From the NCBI GenBank assembly GCA_964479125.1, contig CAYZJK010000018.1, forward strand, positions 1 to 18,704: a stretch of DNA of 18,704 bases. Direction: 5' to 3'. The position numbers were made by a program, and so were the translations under genes. The notes under the pieces were generated by a model that ran no database searches, was not told where the DNA came from, and saw only the letters and a list, made by a program, of their open reading frames with translations. Below are positions 13,147 through 18,704 of the stretch, piece after piece (the first letter of the stretch is position 1; every line of letters starts with the position of its first letter). The DNA comes from CAYZJK01 sp964479125. Its GTDB lineage: Bacteria > Patescibacteriota > Saccharimonadia > Saccharimonadales > Saccharimonadaceae.

Positions 13147-13830
13147 ATGCCAGAAAATAAATACACAGTCACGAACCTAACTCCTCAGGTTCGTGACCCT
13201 GATCGTATTAATGTCTTTATCGACGGAGTGTATAAGCTTAGCCTAACTACCAGACAGGTCATTGATCTTGGTGTTAAAGTAGGTCAGGTGCTAGATGAGG
13301 AAAGACGTAAAGAGCTCGAGGAGCGTAGTGTCTTCGGTAAGGTATTCGCTCGCACTCTAGAGTGGAGTTTGTCTCGACCCAGGTCAGAGCGTGAACTTAA
13401 CCAGTATCTATATAAAAAGACCCTAGACCGCACTAGTAAGCGCAAGGATGGTCAAACTTATGTAGTCAAAGGTATTCCTAAGCAAGTCGTAGATGAAGTT
13501 GCTCGTGCGATTATTGAAAAAGGCTATGTAAACAATGAGTCTTTTGCTCGGTTTTGGGTGGAAAATAGAATGCGGCGAAAGGGTGTTAGCTTGAGGCGAC
13601 TTAAGGCTGAGCTGGTCCAAAAAGGAATTGACCGAGAGATAGTCGATGCGGTTATTGATGAATCAGACCGTAGTGATGAAAGTGAAATTCAAAAGGTTAT
13701 CAATAAGAAGAGAAATTCTTATAAGACTGAAGAGAAGCTAATTGGCTATCTAGCCAGGCAGGGATTCTCTTATGATGATATTAAAAAAGCTCTTAGTAGT
13801 GACCAAGAGTTTGGTGATGATCTCTATTAA
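13147..13830 (+). CDS. recX: RecX family regulator of RecA
   Basis: 227 aa, longer than E. coli RecX (166 aa) and closer to Gram-positive forms. Residues 1-60 are an extension with strand pattern INVFIDGVYKLSLTTRQV; the three-helix RecX repeats follow: a first around ALEWSL-type SRPRSERELNQYLYKK, a second around FARFWVENRMRRKGVSLRRLKAEL, and a third EEKLIGYLARQGFSYDDIKKAL. The GYVNNESFARFWVENR segment is diagnostic. RecX binds the RecA filament groove and usually limits its growth. It lies 10 nt after recA without an SD of its own, so expression is probably coupled. It ends 11 bp from a convergent gene; no clear terminator separates them. Confidence 0.9.
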   Translation: MPENKYTVTNLTPQVRDPDRINVFIDGVYKLSLTTRQVIDLGVKVGQVLDEERRKELEERSVFGKVFARTLEWSLSRPRSERELNQYLYKKTLDRTSKRKDGQTYVVKGIPKQVVDEVARAIIEKGYVNNESFARFWVENRMRRKGVSLRRLKAELVQKGIDREIVDAVIDESDRSDESEIQKVINKKRNSYKTEEKLIGYLARQGFSYDDIKKALSSDQEFGDDLY

Positions 13831-13841
13831 TCAAAGATTTA

Positions 13842-14432
13842 TTAACTAACTTCTTTTGATGAAGTAACCGGCTTAGGTGATTTAGTTTCTCTGAACGGAT
13901 TTGTGAAAATCTTAGCAGAGTTAGCTAAGTTTGATTGACCACTTTTAATGGTCGGAGCTTTGACAACGATGTTATCGTTGTTGATGGCGGCGATCTGCTG
14001 GCGACCGATCAGTATTTCAGTCGTGTTGATTCTTTGAAGTAGGGGTCGCTTGATAGCTAGCTGCTCAACTAGAAATGTATTAGAGTCGATGACTATATCA
14101 GTAACACGACCAACAGTTTTATTGTTAGTGTCAATTACCTTCATGCCGTAAGGTGAGAACTGAAGATTGTAGATTTCATTAATCTTAATAACAAAGCCCT
14201 TGCTAATAAACTCATCACTAGAGTCTACGATAAACCCAATTGAGCTAAGCTCCCTGATATCTTGGATTCTTAGCAGGGTTGGATCATCGGTTAGTTGGTC
14301 TCCTTCTAGTTCGAAGGCAAGGATACCTAAGTCGGCTGGATCGATAACGAAGCTTTTGGTCGTAGCTAATTCAGTCCCGGTTTGGAGACTCATAACTGGC
14401 GTCTGTAGTAAGTCGGAGCCTCGTATAAGCAT
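13842..14432 (-). CDS. PRC-barrel domain protein, last gene of the pilus cluster
   Basis: 196 aa with two PRC-barrel-like modules: residues 1-70 (RGSDLLQTPVMSLQTGTEL then ADLGILAFEL) and about 92-160 (MKVIDTNNKTVGRVTDIVID then LAIKRP). A Ser/Lys/Asn-rich tail (163-196) is probably disordered. PRC barrels are small beta-barrels that act as binding modules in RimM, photosynthetic reaction centres and many uncharacterised proteins; no catalytic motif is seen. No signal peptide or helix, so cytoplasmic. It is the 3'-most gene after pilO and a small membrane protein; an internal promoter (14469-14441) may express it separately. Role in pili is by position only. Confidence 0.8.
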   Translation of the reverse strand: MLIRGSDLLQTPVMSLQTGTELATTKSFVIDPADLGILAFELEGDQLTDDPTLLRIQDIRELSSIGFIVDSSDEFISKGFVIKINEIYNLQFSPYGMKVIDTNNKTVGRVTDIVIDSNTFLVEQLAIKRPLLQRINTTEILIGRQQIAAINNDNIVVKAPTIKSGQSNLANSAKIFTNPFRETKSPKPVTSSKEVS

Positions 14433-14440
14433 ATGCTAAT

Positions 14441-14469
14441 AGTATACGCCTTTTACCCTAGCTACTCAA
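14441..14469 (-). promoter_or_regulatory. promoter giving a leaderless PRC-barrel transcript
   Basis: On the - strand: TTGAGT (14469-14464), exactly 17 nt, TATACT (14446-14441). The ATG at 14432 lies eight nucleotides beyond, no SD. The -35 overlaps the end of the upstream gene. Confidence 0.65.
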
Positions 14470-14734
14470 CAAAAGGGTTGATGCGGCCTTCAGGTAGAAC
14501 TGGCTCTGGTATGTTAGTGCTAGGTTCTAATGTCATTAGTCGATCGGCTGTTTCTTTATCAAAAGTGGTCGGTACCGATGCGTCAGTGATAGTTTCATCG
14601 ACAGTAGTGGCGTTTAGGTAAGACTGATAGCTAATAAAGATAATTGCGGCTAGTCCAAGCGCGGCTACAACCGTAATGATTACGATGTTGTAGCGCATGA
14701 AGAATGATTCAGCTGGGCTCATTGGTTTTGTCAT
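14462..14734 (-). CDS. small single-pass membrane protein in the pilus operon, possible PilP-like role
   Basis: 90 aa. A cytoplasmic N-terminus (MTKPMSPAESFFMRY) precedes one membrane helix at about 16-38, then an acidic/threonine-rich outer region ending in LPEGRINPFVE. It overlaps pilO by four bases (ATGA, 14731-14734), so the two are translationally coupled. In classical pilus clusters the gene after pilO is pilP, a protein with one membrane attachment and a flexible stretch often containing a (R)xPF motif; the terminal RINPF resembles that motif, but PilP's beta domain is absent and there is no lipobox. I therefore give no symbol. The nearest SD (GGAGG, 14752-14748) is 13 nt from the ATG, a long spacing. 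Confidence 0.78.
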   Translation of the reverse strand: MTKPMSPAESFFMRYNIVIITVVAALGLAAIIFISYQSYLNATTVDETITDASVPTTFDKETADRLMTLEPSTNIPEPVLPEGRINPFVE

Positions 14735-15348
14735 TGTTTTATGTATACCTCCAGGTTAAGTGAAGACATATTAACTTCATTTGGGTTGGATTCAGAACGA
14801 TTAATCTGGATACTCTGAGCGTTAATCTTAGGAAGGCTAGTTTCAAGAATAGTTAGGAATCGCATCAATGTGTTGTAGTCGATTGGCGATACGAAAGATA
14901 CGCTTACAGATACCTTAGACATGCCTGCTGGACCACCAGCTCCGGCTCCAGGTGCTGCTGGTGCGGCTGGGGTAGCTGTAGTCTGCGCCGCTGCGCCACC
15001 TTCAGAGAAGCTATAGCCAGTTACTGTAATGCCGGCCCTAGCTGCATATCGGTTAATATCATCAATAAGTTGTTGCTGATAGGCAAAGCCTTCGCCACTT
15101 GAAGCGATCTGCTTAGACTTTACAATGCTCTCGCTGTGCTTCTTTAGTTCTTCTTCAGCCTTTTGTAGCTGCTCTAGTCGGTTCTTAGATGAGAACTCAG
15201 TGGAGACTGCCTGAATAACACTCTCAGAGTTAGCTCTTAAGAAGGACTGGCCAAAGTAAGTGGCTGCAATCGAAGCTAAGATCGTTACGGTTAGGATAGA
15301 GATTAGTATTAGTCTAAAGGTAGTAGCTTTTAAGTTTTTATCTTTCAT
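14731..15348 (-). CDS. pilO: PilO-like type IV pilus alignment protein
   Basis: 205 aa. A short basic cytoplasmic tail (MKDKNLKATTFR), a membrane helix at 12-34, a coiled coil at about 40-80 (SKNRLEQLQKAEEELKKHSE), then a PilO-type fold from about 88 with QQQLIDDINRYAARAGITVTGYSF, interrupted by a low-complexity Ala/Pro/Gly stretch (118-142), and a final strand set ending SLNLEVYIKQ. PilO forms heterodimers with PilN outside the membrane and links the pilus platform to the rest of the machine. Its ATG shares one base with the pilN stop (TAATG), and its last four bases overlap the next gene. The Ala/Pro/Gly insert is unusual for the family. Identification rests on topology and position as well as sequence. 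Confidence 0.85.
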   Translation of the reverse strand: MKDKNLKATTFRLILISILTVTILASIAATYFGQSFLRANSESVIQAVSTEFSSKNRLEQLQKAEEELKKHSESIVKSKQIASSGEGFAYQQQLIDDINRYAARAGITVTGYSFSEGGAAAQTTATPAAPAAPGAGAGGPAGMSKVSVSVSFVSPIDYNTLMRFLTILETSLPKINAQSIQINRSESNPNEVNMSSLNLEVYIKQ

Positions 15349-16127
15349 TATCCATTACCTCTCTGTGGGCCATTAGGCGCTGCGCTGTCGCCAGTGCCAT
15401 CGGCTTCAACGGCTTCTTCTGTTGAAGGGCTATTTCGTACTGGTCGTTCGATTGGGCCAGCTTGAGCTGGGTCAGGGCCTTCAACTGCTTCATTTGTTTC
15501 AGGTGCTCCATTGGGTGGATAGAGTAGTTCACGAGTAAAGGTAATGTTAAGAGTTACCTGGATTGGGTAGTTGTTAGGTGCACTACCTTCACCGCTTGAG
15601 GTGCTAGCGCTATCACTGTTGGATTCAGTGGTGCTGATAGAAGTGTTAGTAACGTTAGAGATGCTAACATCTTTGGCGATTGTTGAATTAGCAAAGGCAT
15701 CCTTGAGGGCGACTGCTGCTTCATATGAAACGGCATGAGCAGTTAATGTGCCCGGTTGATCAATAATGCCCGCCTCAAGGTTGACAGTATCAATAATAAC
15801 GCCAGATGGAAGCGTCTTAGCTAGGTTAGATAGAGCTTCCGGATATGGCACGCTGCTTTCAAATAGCGCCTTAGCTGCTGCTAGGTTCTGTGTGTATTCC
15901 TGAGCTTCTCGATAAACGCCCTCATATTCAACGGCTTTTTTAAGATGACTTTCAGACTGCGCGGTATTGGTGACTTCAGCTTGTCGTAGAAGTAGGTAAG
16001 TACCGAAGTGGATGAAGATAGTCACAGCAAAGAAAACAATAGAAATAAGAGCATAACGCACAAGAATGCTGTTGTGTCGCATAGCGCGCAGTTCTCTTCT
16101 TTTCTCTGGTGGGATTAAGTTAATCAT
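15348..16127 (-). CDS. pilN: PilN-like type IV pilus assembly protein
   Basis: 259 aa from the ATG at 16127. The N-terminus MINLIPPEKRRELRAMR is the classical PilN cytoplasmic motif that inserts into the groove of PilM; a membrane helix at about 20-43 follows, then a coiled region and a ferredoxin-like domain to about 195. The last 60 residues are a Pro/Glu/Gly-rich disordered tail unlike standard PilN. I reject the upstream TTG at 16154 because it would overlap pilM by 26 bases and lacks an SD, whereas the ATG at 16127 begins one base after the pilM stop with GGAAA just before. Works with PilM and PilO to anchor the inner-membrane alignment complex. Confidence 0.9.
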   Translation of the reverse strand: MINLIPPEKRRELRAMRHNSILVRYALISIVFFAVTIFIHFGTYLLLRQAEVTNTAQSESHLKKAVEYEGVYREAQEYTQNLAAAKALFESSVPYPEALSNLAKTLPSGVIIDTVNLEAGIIDQPGTLTAHAVSYEAAVALKDAFANSTIAKDVSISNVTNTSISTTESNSDSASTSSGEGSAPNNYPIQVTLNITFTRELLYPPNGAPETNEAVEGPDPAQAGPIERPVRNSPSTEEAVEADGTGDSAAPNGPQRGNG

Positions 16128-16128
16128 G

Positions 16129-17181
16129 TTATTTCCAAATCTCTTCGTTAACAAGGCTGCCTAGTCCAGCCACGGTTAGGTAGCGTGGTCTAAATTGCTT
16201 AGTAGGGGGCTTTAGTGAGCCAAAGTCTAGTTTTTGCCATGGGCTAGCAACACGTACCGGCATCAATAGTTCATTGGTAAAGTATTCACCAATTCCTGGC
16301 ACGTTACTACCGCCACCAACAATTAGTACCTGTTCAATTTTCTGGTCGTTATCCATTCGCTCTGTGTAGTAGCGAAGTACTCTGTGAATTTCAGTCTTGA
16401 TGCGCTGGAGACTTGGCTCAATGGCAGATTTAATTTTCTGCTGTCTTGGACCAGGGTTTAGTCCGTTTAAGACCTTAAGTTGGTGAGCATTCTCAAGTGG
16501 GATAGATAGCCTCTTGGCGATATCTAGAGTAAAGGTACTACCACCAACCGGTGTACCACCAGTAATCCTGATCACCTGGTCTAATACGGCGATGTCAGTG
16601 TTAGATGGGTTGATATCAATAATAAGAGTTGGTAGGTCACCACTTTCAGCTATCTTAATTAGTCGAGCGACGGCATTTATACCTGGCTCTACCGCTACAA
16701 CTGTCAAGCCAGCTGCTTCGAGGGCACTGATTGAGTTATCGATCGCTATCTTAGGTACGGCAGTAACTACGATAGTGATTTCTTTTTTAGTCTTAGCAAT
16801 TACTTCGTAGTCTACATAGAGTAGTTCAAAGGGTACTGGAATGTACTGAGCTACCTCTAATTCAACCGCATCTTTAATTTTATTCTGCTCGCTGCGTGGG
16901 ATCGAGAAAGTGCGAGAGTAGGTACGAGATGTAGGAAGCCCTAGGACAACATATTTACTAGGTAGTTCACCAACGATGTGGTTTTCCATCATCTTTTTAG
17001 CCATTATGCCGAGGTATTCATCATTATTCTCAAGCGAAGTCTTAAGCTTCTTCGGCTCCATATCAATGGATCCGTAGCCTAAGACTTTCCAACGAACAGG
17101 GTCAATAGACATGATTTTCATGTCAGTATTGTTAATCTCAAACCCTAGTAGTGGTGAGTCTTTGTAAAATAAATTCGCCAT
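16129..17181 (-). CDS. pilM: PilM, actin-like type IV pilus assembly ATPase
   Basis: 350 aa, the normal length. Actin/FtsA-like fold: opening FYKDSPLLGFEINNTDMKIM gives the first phosphate loop, VVLGLPTSRTYSRTFSIPRS is the conserved PilM segment at about 83-102, TLIIDINPSNTDIAV (about 185-199) the second, and VLIVGGGSNVPGI (about 285-297) the adenosine motif. PilM is cytoplasmic, binds ATP and the N-terminal tail of PilN. AGGG sits four nucleotides before the ATG, and a promoter with TAGACA-17-TAATAT lies upstream, so the pilMNO part can be transcribed separately from pilBC. The start at 17181 (MANLFYKDSP) agrees with family members. Confidence 0.93.
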   Translation of the reverse strand: MANLFYKDSPLLGFEINNTDMKIMSIDPVRWKVLGYGSIDMEPKKLKTSLENNDEYLGIMAKKMMENHIVGELPSKYVVLGLPTSRTYSRTFSIPRSEQNKIKDAVELEVAQYIPVPFELLYVDYEVIAKTKKEITIVVTAVPKIAIDNSISALEAAGLTVVAVEPGINAVARLIKIAESGDLPTLIIDINPSNTDIAVLDQVIRITGGTPVGGSTFTLDIAKRLSIPLENAHQLKVLNGLNPGPRQQKIKSAIEPSLQRIKTEIHRVLRYYTERMDNDQKIEQVLIVGGGSNVPGIGEYFTNELLMPVRVASPWQKLDFGSLKPPTKQFRPRYLTVAGLGSLVNEEIWK

Positions 17182-17202
17182 GATGCCCTAATGTGTACCT
17201 CT

Positions 17203-17231
17203 ATATTACAGTAAAGAAGTGCTTATGTCTA
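17203..17231 (-). promoter_or_regulatory. internal promoter upstream of pilM
   Basis: On the - strand: TAGACA (17231-17226), exactly 17 nt, TAATAT (17208-17203), in the 51-nt gap between pilC and pilM. Predicted start near 17196, leader of about 15 nt containing AGGG. Confidence 0.6.
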
Positions 17232-17232
17232 T

Positions 17233-18465
17233 TTATTGGATATTTTGTGAAAGACCAGCAATTGGACCCATAACACTTACTGCAACCAGACCGACCATCG
17301 AACCTAGCAGAACGATCATAACTGGTTCCAGGATTGAACTCATGCTGTCGATTGAAACGTTTACTTCCTCTTCATAGAAGTCGGCAATTTTTACTAATAC
17401 CTGATCAGTTTGACCGGTTTCTTCACCAACAGCTAACATCTGAGGCAGGATTGTAGGAAAAAGGTCTTCATTGGAGCCGATAATGTCTGACAGTTGCTCA
17501 CCATTCTTAACGCGCTCAATTGCTAGATTAAACTCCTCTTCATAGATAATGTTACCCATTGCTCGCCCAGTAACTTCTAGTGCTTCAACTACAGATACAC
17601 CAGCGCCAATTAGTGCTGAATAGGTTCGAGCGAAACGAGCTACAACAACCTTACGGATAATGCCACCAACAGCTGGTACTTTAAGTACGAATTTATGGAA
17701 GTTTCGCTTACCGCCAGGTGTACGTAGGTACTGGATGGTGAAGTAGATGGCTGCCACTGCTAGCGGCAGAACGATATACCAAAAATCTATAATGAAGCTA
17801 GAGATAGCCAACATTACTTGAGTTAGCATTGGTAGTTCAGCGTCTGGTCCACCAAGATCTTTAATGGTGTTACCAATTGAAGGAATCACGAAAAGCATCA
17901 GACCAAAGAAGGCGATGACGGTAATGCCAAGTAGTACCATTGGATACGTCATAGCACCCTTCACCTTTTTACGTACAGTTGAGCTTCGTTCTTGCTGTTC
18001 AGCTAGACGGTTAAGGATCTCATCAAGGATACCAGCCGCCTCTCCAGCTCGTACCATGTTAACGTAGACGTCGTTAAAGACTTCGGGGAACTTAGCTAGA
18101 GCGGCGCTAAAGGTTGCACCACCCTGTACGTGCTCCATACAAGTATTGAGGATAGCCTTAAAAGCTGGGTTTTTTGACCCATCACTAAGAGACGATAGAG
18201 CTCTAGTTAAAGGAACGCCGGCACTAATCATGGCACTTAGCTGACGAGTGAAGATTACGATTTCATCAGACTTAACCTTGGAATGCTTGAAAGCCAATCC
18301 GAACATTGATTTAGATTCAGAAGCTTCCTGAATCGAGATTGGTGAAAGATCTTGTTTGGTTAACGACCGGATAACGTCATCACGGTTACGACCTTCCATT
18401 TCACCTTTGATTACTTTGTCAGATTTTGTGCGCGCAGATATAGCTGTATAGGTATAGCGAGGCAT
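17233..18465 (-). CDS. pilC: PilC/GspF inner-membrane platform protein
   Basis: 410 aa, the family's usual size. N-terminal segment MPRYTYTAISARTKSDKVIKG matches PilC. Two GspF domains follow: about 68-191 (FTRQLSAMISAGVPLTRAL, then the GEAAGILDEIL helix) and about 271-393 (FARTYSALIGAGVSVVEAL, then GEETGQTDQVL). Membrane helices lie at about 173-195, 220-245 and 377-400. PilC is the platform that the PilB motor acts on to extrude the pilus from pilins in the membrane. AAGGAG six nucleotides before the ATG fixes the start; the pilB stop lies three nucleotides before that ATG, so the two are coupled. No frameshift or truncation. Confidence 0.96.
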   Translation of the reverse strand: MPRYTYTAISARTKSDKVIKGEMEGRNRDDVIRSLTKQDLSPISIQEASESKSMFGLAFKHSKVKSDEIVIFTRQLSAMISAGVPLTRALSSLSDGSKNPAFKAILNTCMEHVQGGATFSAALAKFPEVFNDVYVNMVRAGEAAGILDEILNRLAEQQERSSTVRKKVKGAMTYPMVLLGITVIAFFGLMLFVIPSIGNTIKDLGGPDAELPMLTQVMLAISSFIIDFWYIVLPLAVAAIYFTIQYLRTPGGKRNFHKFVLKVPAVGGIIRKVVVARFARTYSALIGAGVSVVEALEVTGRAMGNIIYEEEFNLAIERVKNGEQLSDIIGSNEDLFPTILPQMLAVGEETGQTDQVLVKIADFYEEEVNVSIDSMSSILEPVMIVLLGSMVGLVAVSVMGPIAGLSQNIQ

Positions 18466-18468
18466 GGT

Positions 18469-18704
18469 TTACTCCTTAGTTGCCCTTAGAACTTCTTCTG
18501 TGGTGGTATGACCACGAAGCGCCTTGATTAAGCCGTCAAGTTGCATGGTTAGCATGCCTTCAGAGATAGCCTGCTCCTGGATTTCAGCACTGGTCGCATT
18601 AGCACTAATTAAGTGCTGGATGTTTTCAGTCATACCTAGAACCTCATAAATACCAACTCGGCCCTTAAAGCCGTTCTGAGCGCCATCTTCAAGATCATCT
18701 TCCT
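18469..18704 (-). CDS. pilB: PilB/GspE extension ATPase, C-terminal 77 residues only (runs off the window)
   Basis: Translating the - strand from the window edge gives an open frame ending TAA at 18471-18469. The visible protein reads GFKGRVGIYEVLGMTENIQ, then LISANATSAEIQEQAISEGM and a terminal TTTEEVLRATKE, the typical end of PilB/GspE/VirB11-type secretion ATPases (the GR-x-GIYE-V segment and TT-x-EEVLR end). The nucleotide-binding part lies outside the window. The gene is immediately upstream of pilC (three-base gap), as in most type IV pilus operons. PilB is the cytoplasmic hexameric ATPase that drives pilus extension. Identification is confident despite the short fragment because of the motif and the neighbour. 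Confidence 0.92.
   Translation of the reverse strand, partial: EDDLEDGAQNGFKGRVGIYEVLGMTENIQHLISANATSAEIQEQAISEGMLTMQLDGLIKALRGHTTTEEVLRATKE

Noticed and set aside
13831..13866. Possible terminator between recX and the convergent PRC-barrel gene (ACTTC-N7-GAAGT)
   Set aside because: Short stem inside the coding end of the PRC gene with no T run.
16128..16154. TTG start extending PilN by nine residues
   Set aside because: It overlaps pilM and lacks an SD; MINLIPPEKRREL at 16127 is the family's normal N-terminus.
1..18704. CRISPR arrays, insertion sequences, prophage genes or attachment sites
   Set aside because: No regularly spaced repeats, transposase or integrase motifs, or terminal inverted repeats were seen; the window looks like stable core chromosome.

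Overview
The window reads as compact chromosomal DNA from a Patescibacteria/CPR bacterium, most likely Candidatus Saccharibacteria (TM7). The assignment is inferred from protein character and gene order, not from a marker gene search: yebC-ruvC-PBP-ruvA-ruvB, a stand-alone PH-domain membrane protein, recA-recX, a secretin-less type IV pilus operon (monoderm-like), small genes and very short spacers. The standard genetic code fits; UGA works as a stop, for example at the ATGA overlaps of rimB/rimK and pilO/next gene.

Layout. 1-1080: two small membrane-protein genes, each with its own consensus promoter, Shine-Dalgarno (SD) site and terminator. Positions 1-103 hold no gene that I can support. 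1127-1280: a promoter and terminator enclosing about 120 nt with three hairpins and no ORF, a probable small RNA. 1365-3807: a retropepsin-like RimB/RimK pair, then a DUF192 protein and a five-helix membrane protein. 3899-3975: tRNA-Lys(UUU) with its own promoter and terminator. 4058-4849: a membrane-anchored staphylococcal-type nuclease. 4941-11052: yebC, ruvC, a class A penicillin-binding protein, ruvA, ruvB and a PH-domain membrane protein, all on the + strand. 11111-11542 (-): a solitary type IV pilin-like gene sharing a bidirectional terminator with the previous cluster. 11630-11890 (-): a small unrecognised gene divergent from recA. 12090-13830: recA-recX. 13842-18704 (-): a pilus assembly operon, pilB (only its 3' end is present), pilC, pilM, pilN, pilO, a small membrane protein and a PRC-barrel protein.

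How the genes work together. RecA, RecX and RuvABC form a homologous recombination and Holliday-junction module. The pil genes make the cytoplasmic motor, platform and alignment complex of a type IV pilus, and the separate pilin could be a subunit. The PBP, surface nuclease and pili fit an envelope adapted to contact with other cells and uptake of their material, but that ecological reading is inference.

The most notable signals are the putative structured small RNA at 1162-1280; a repeated arrangement in which a -10 box lies only 6-10 nt before the start codon of genes that lack an SD (predicted leaderless mRNAs), while genes with longer leaders have SDs; and a 12-bp-arm inverted repeat between recA and its divergent small neighbour, part of which recurs upstream of yebC-ruvC.
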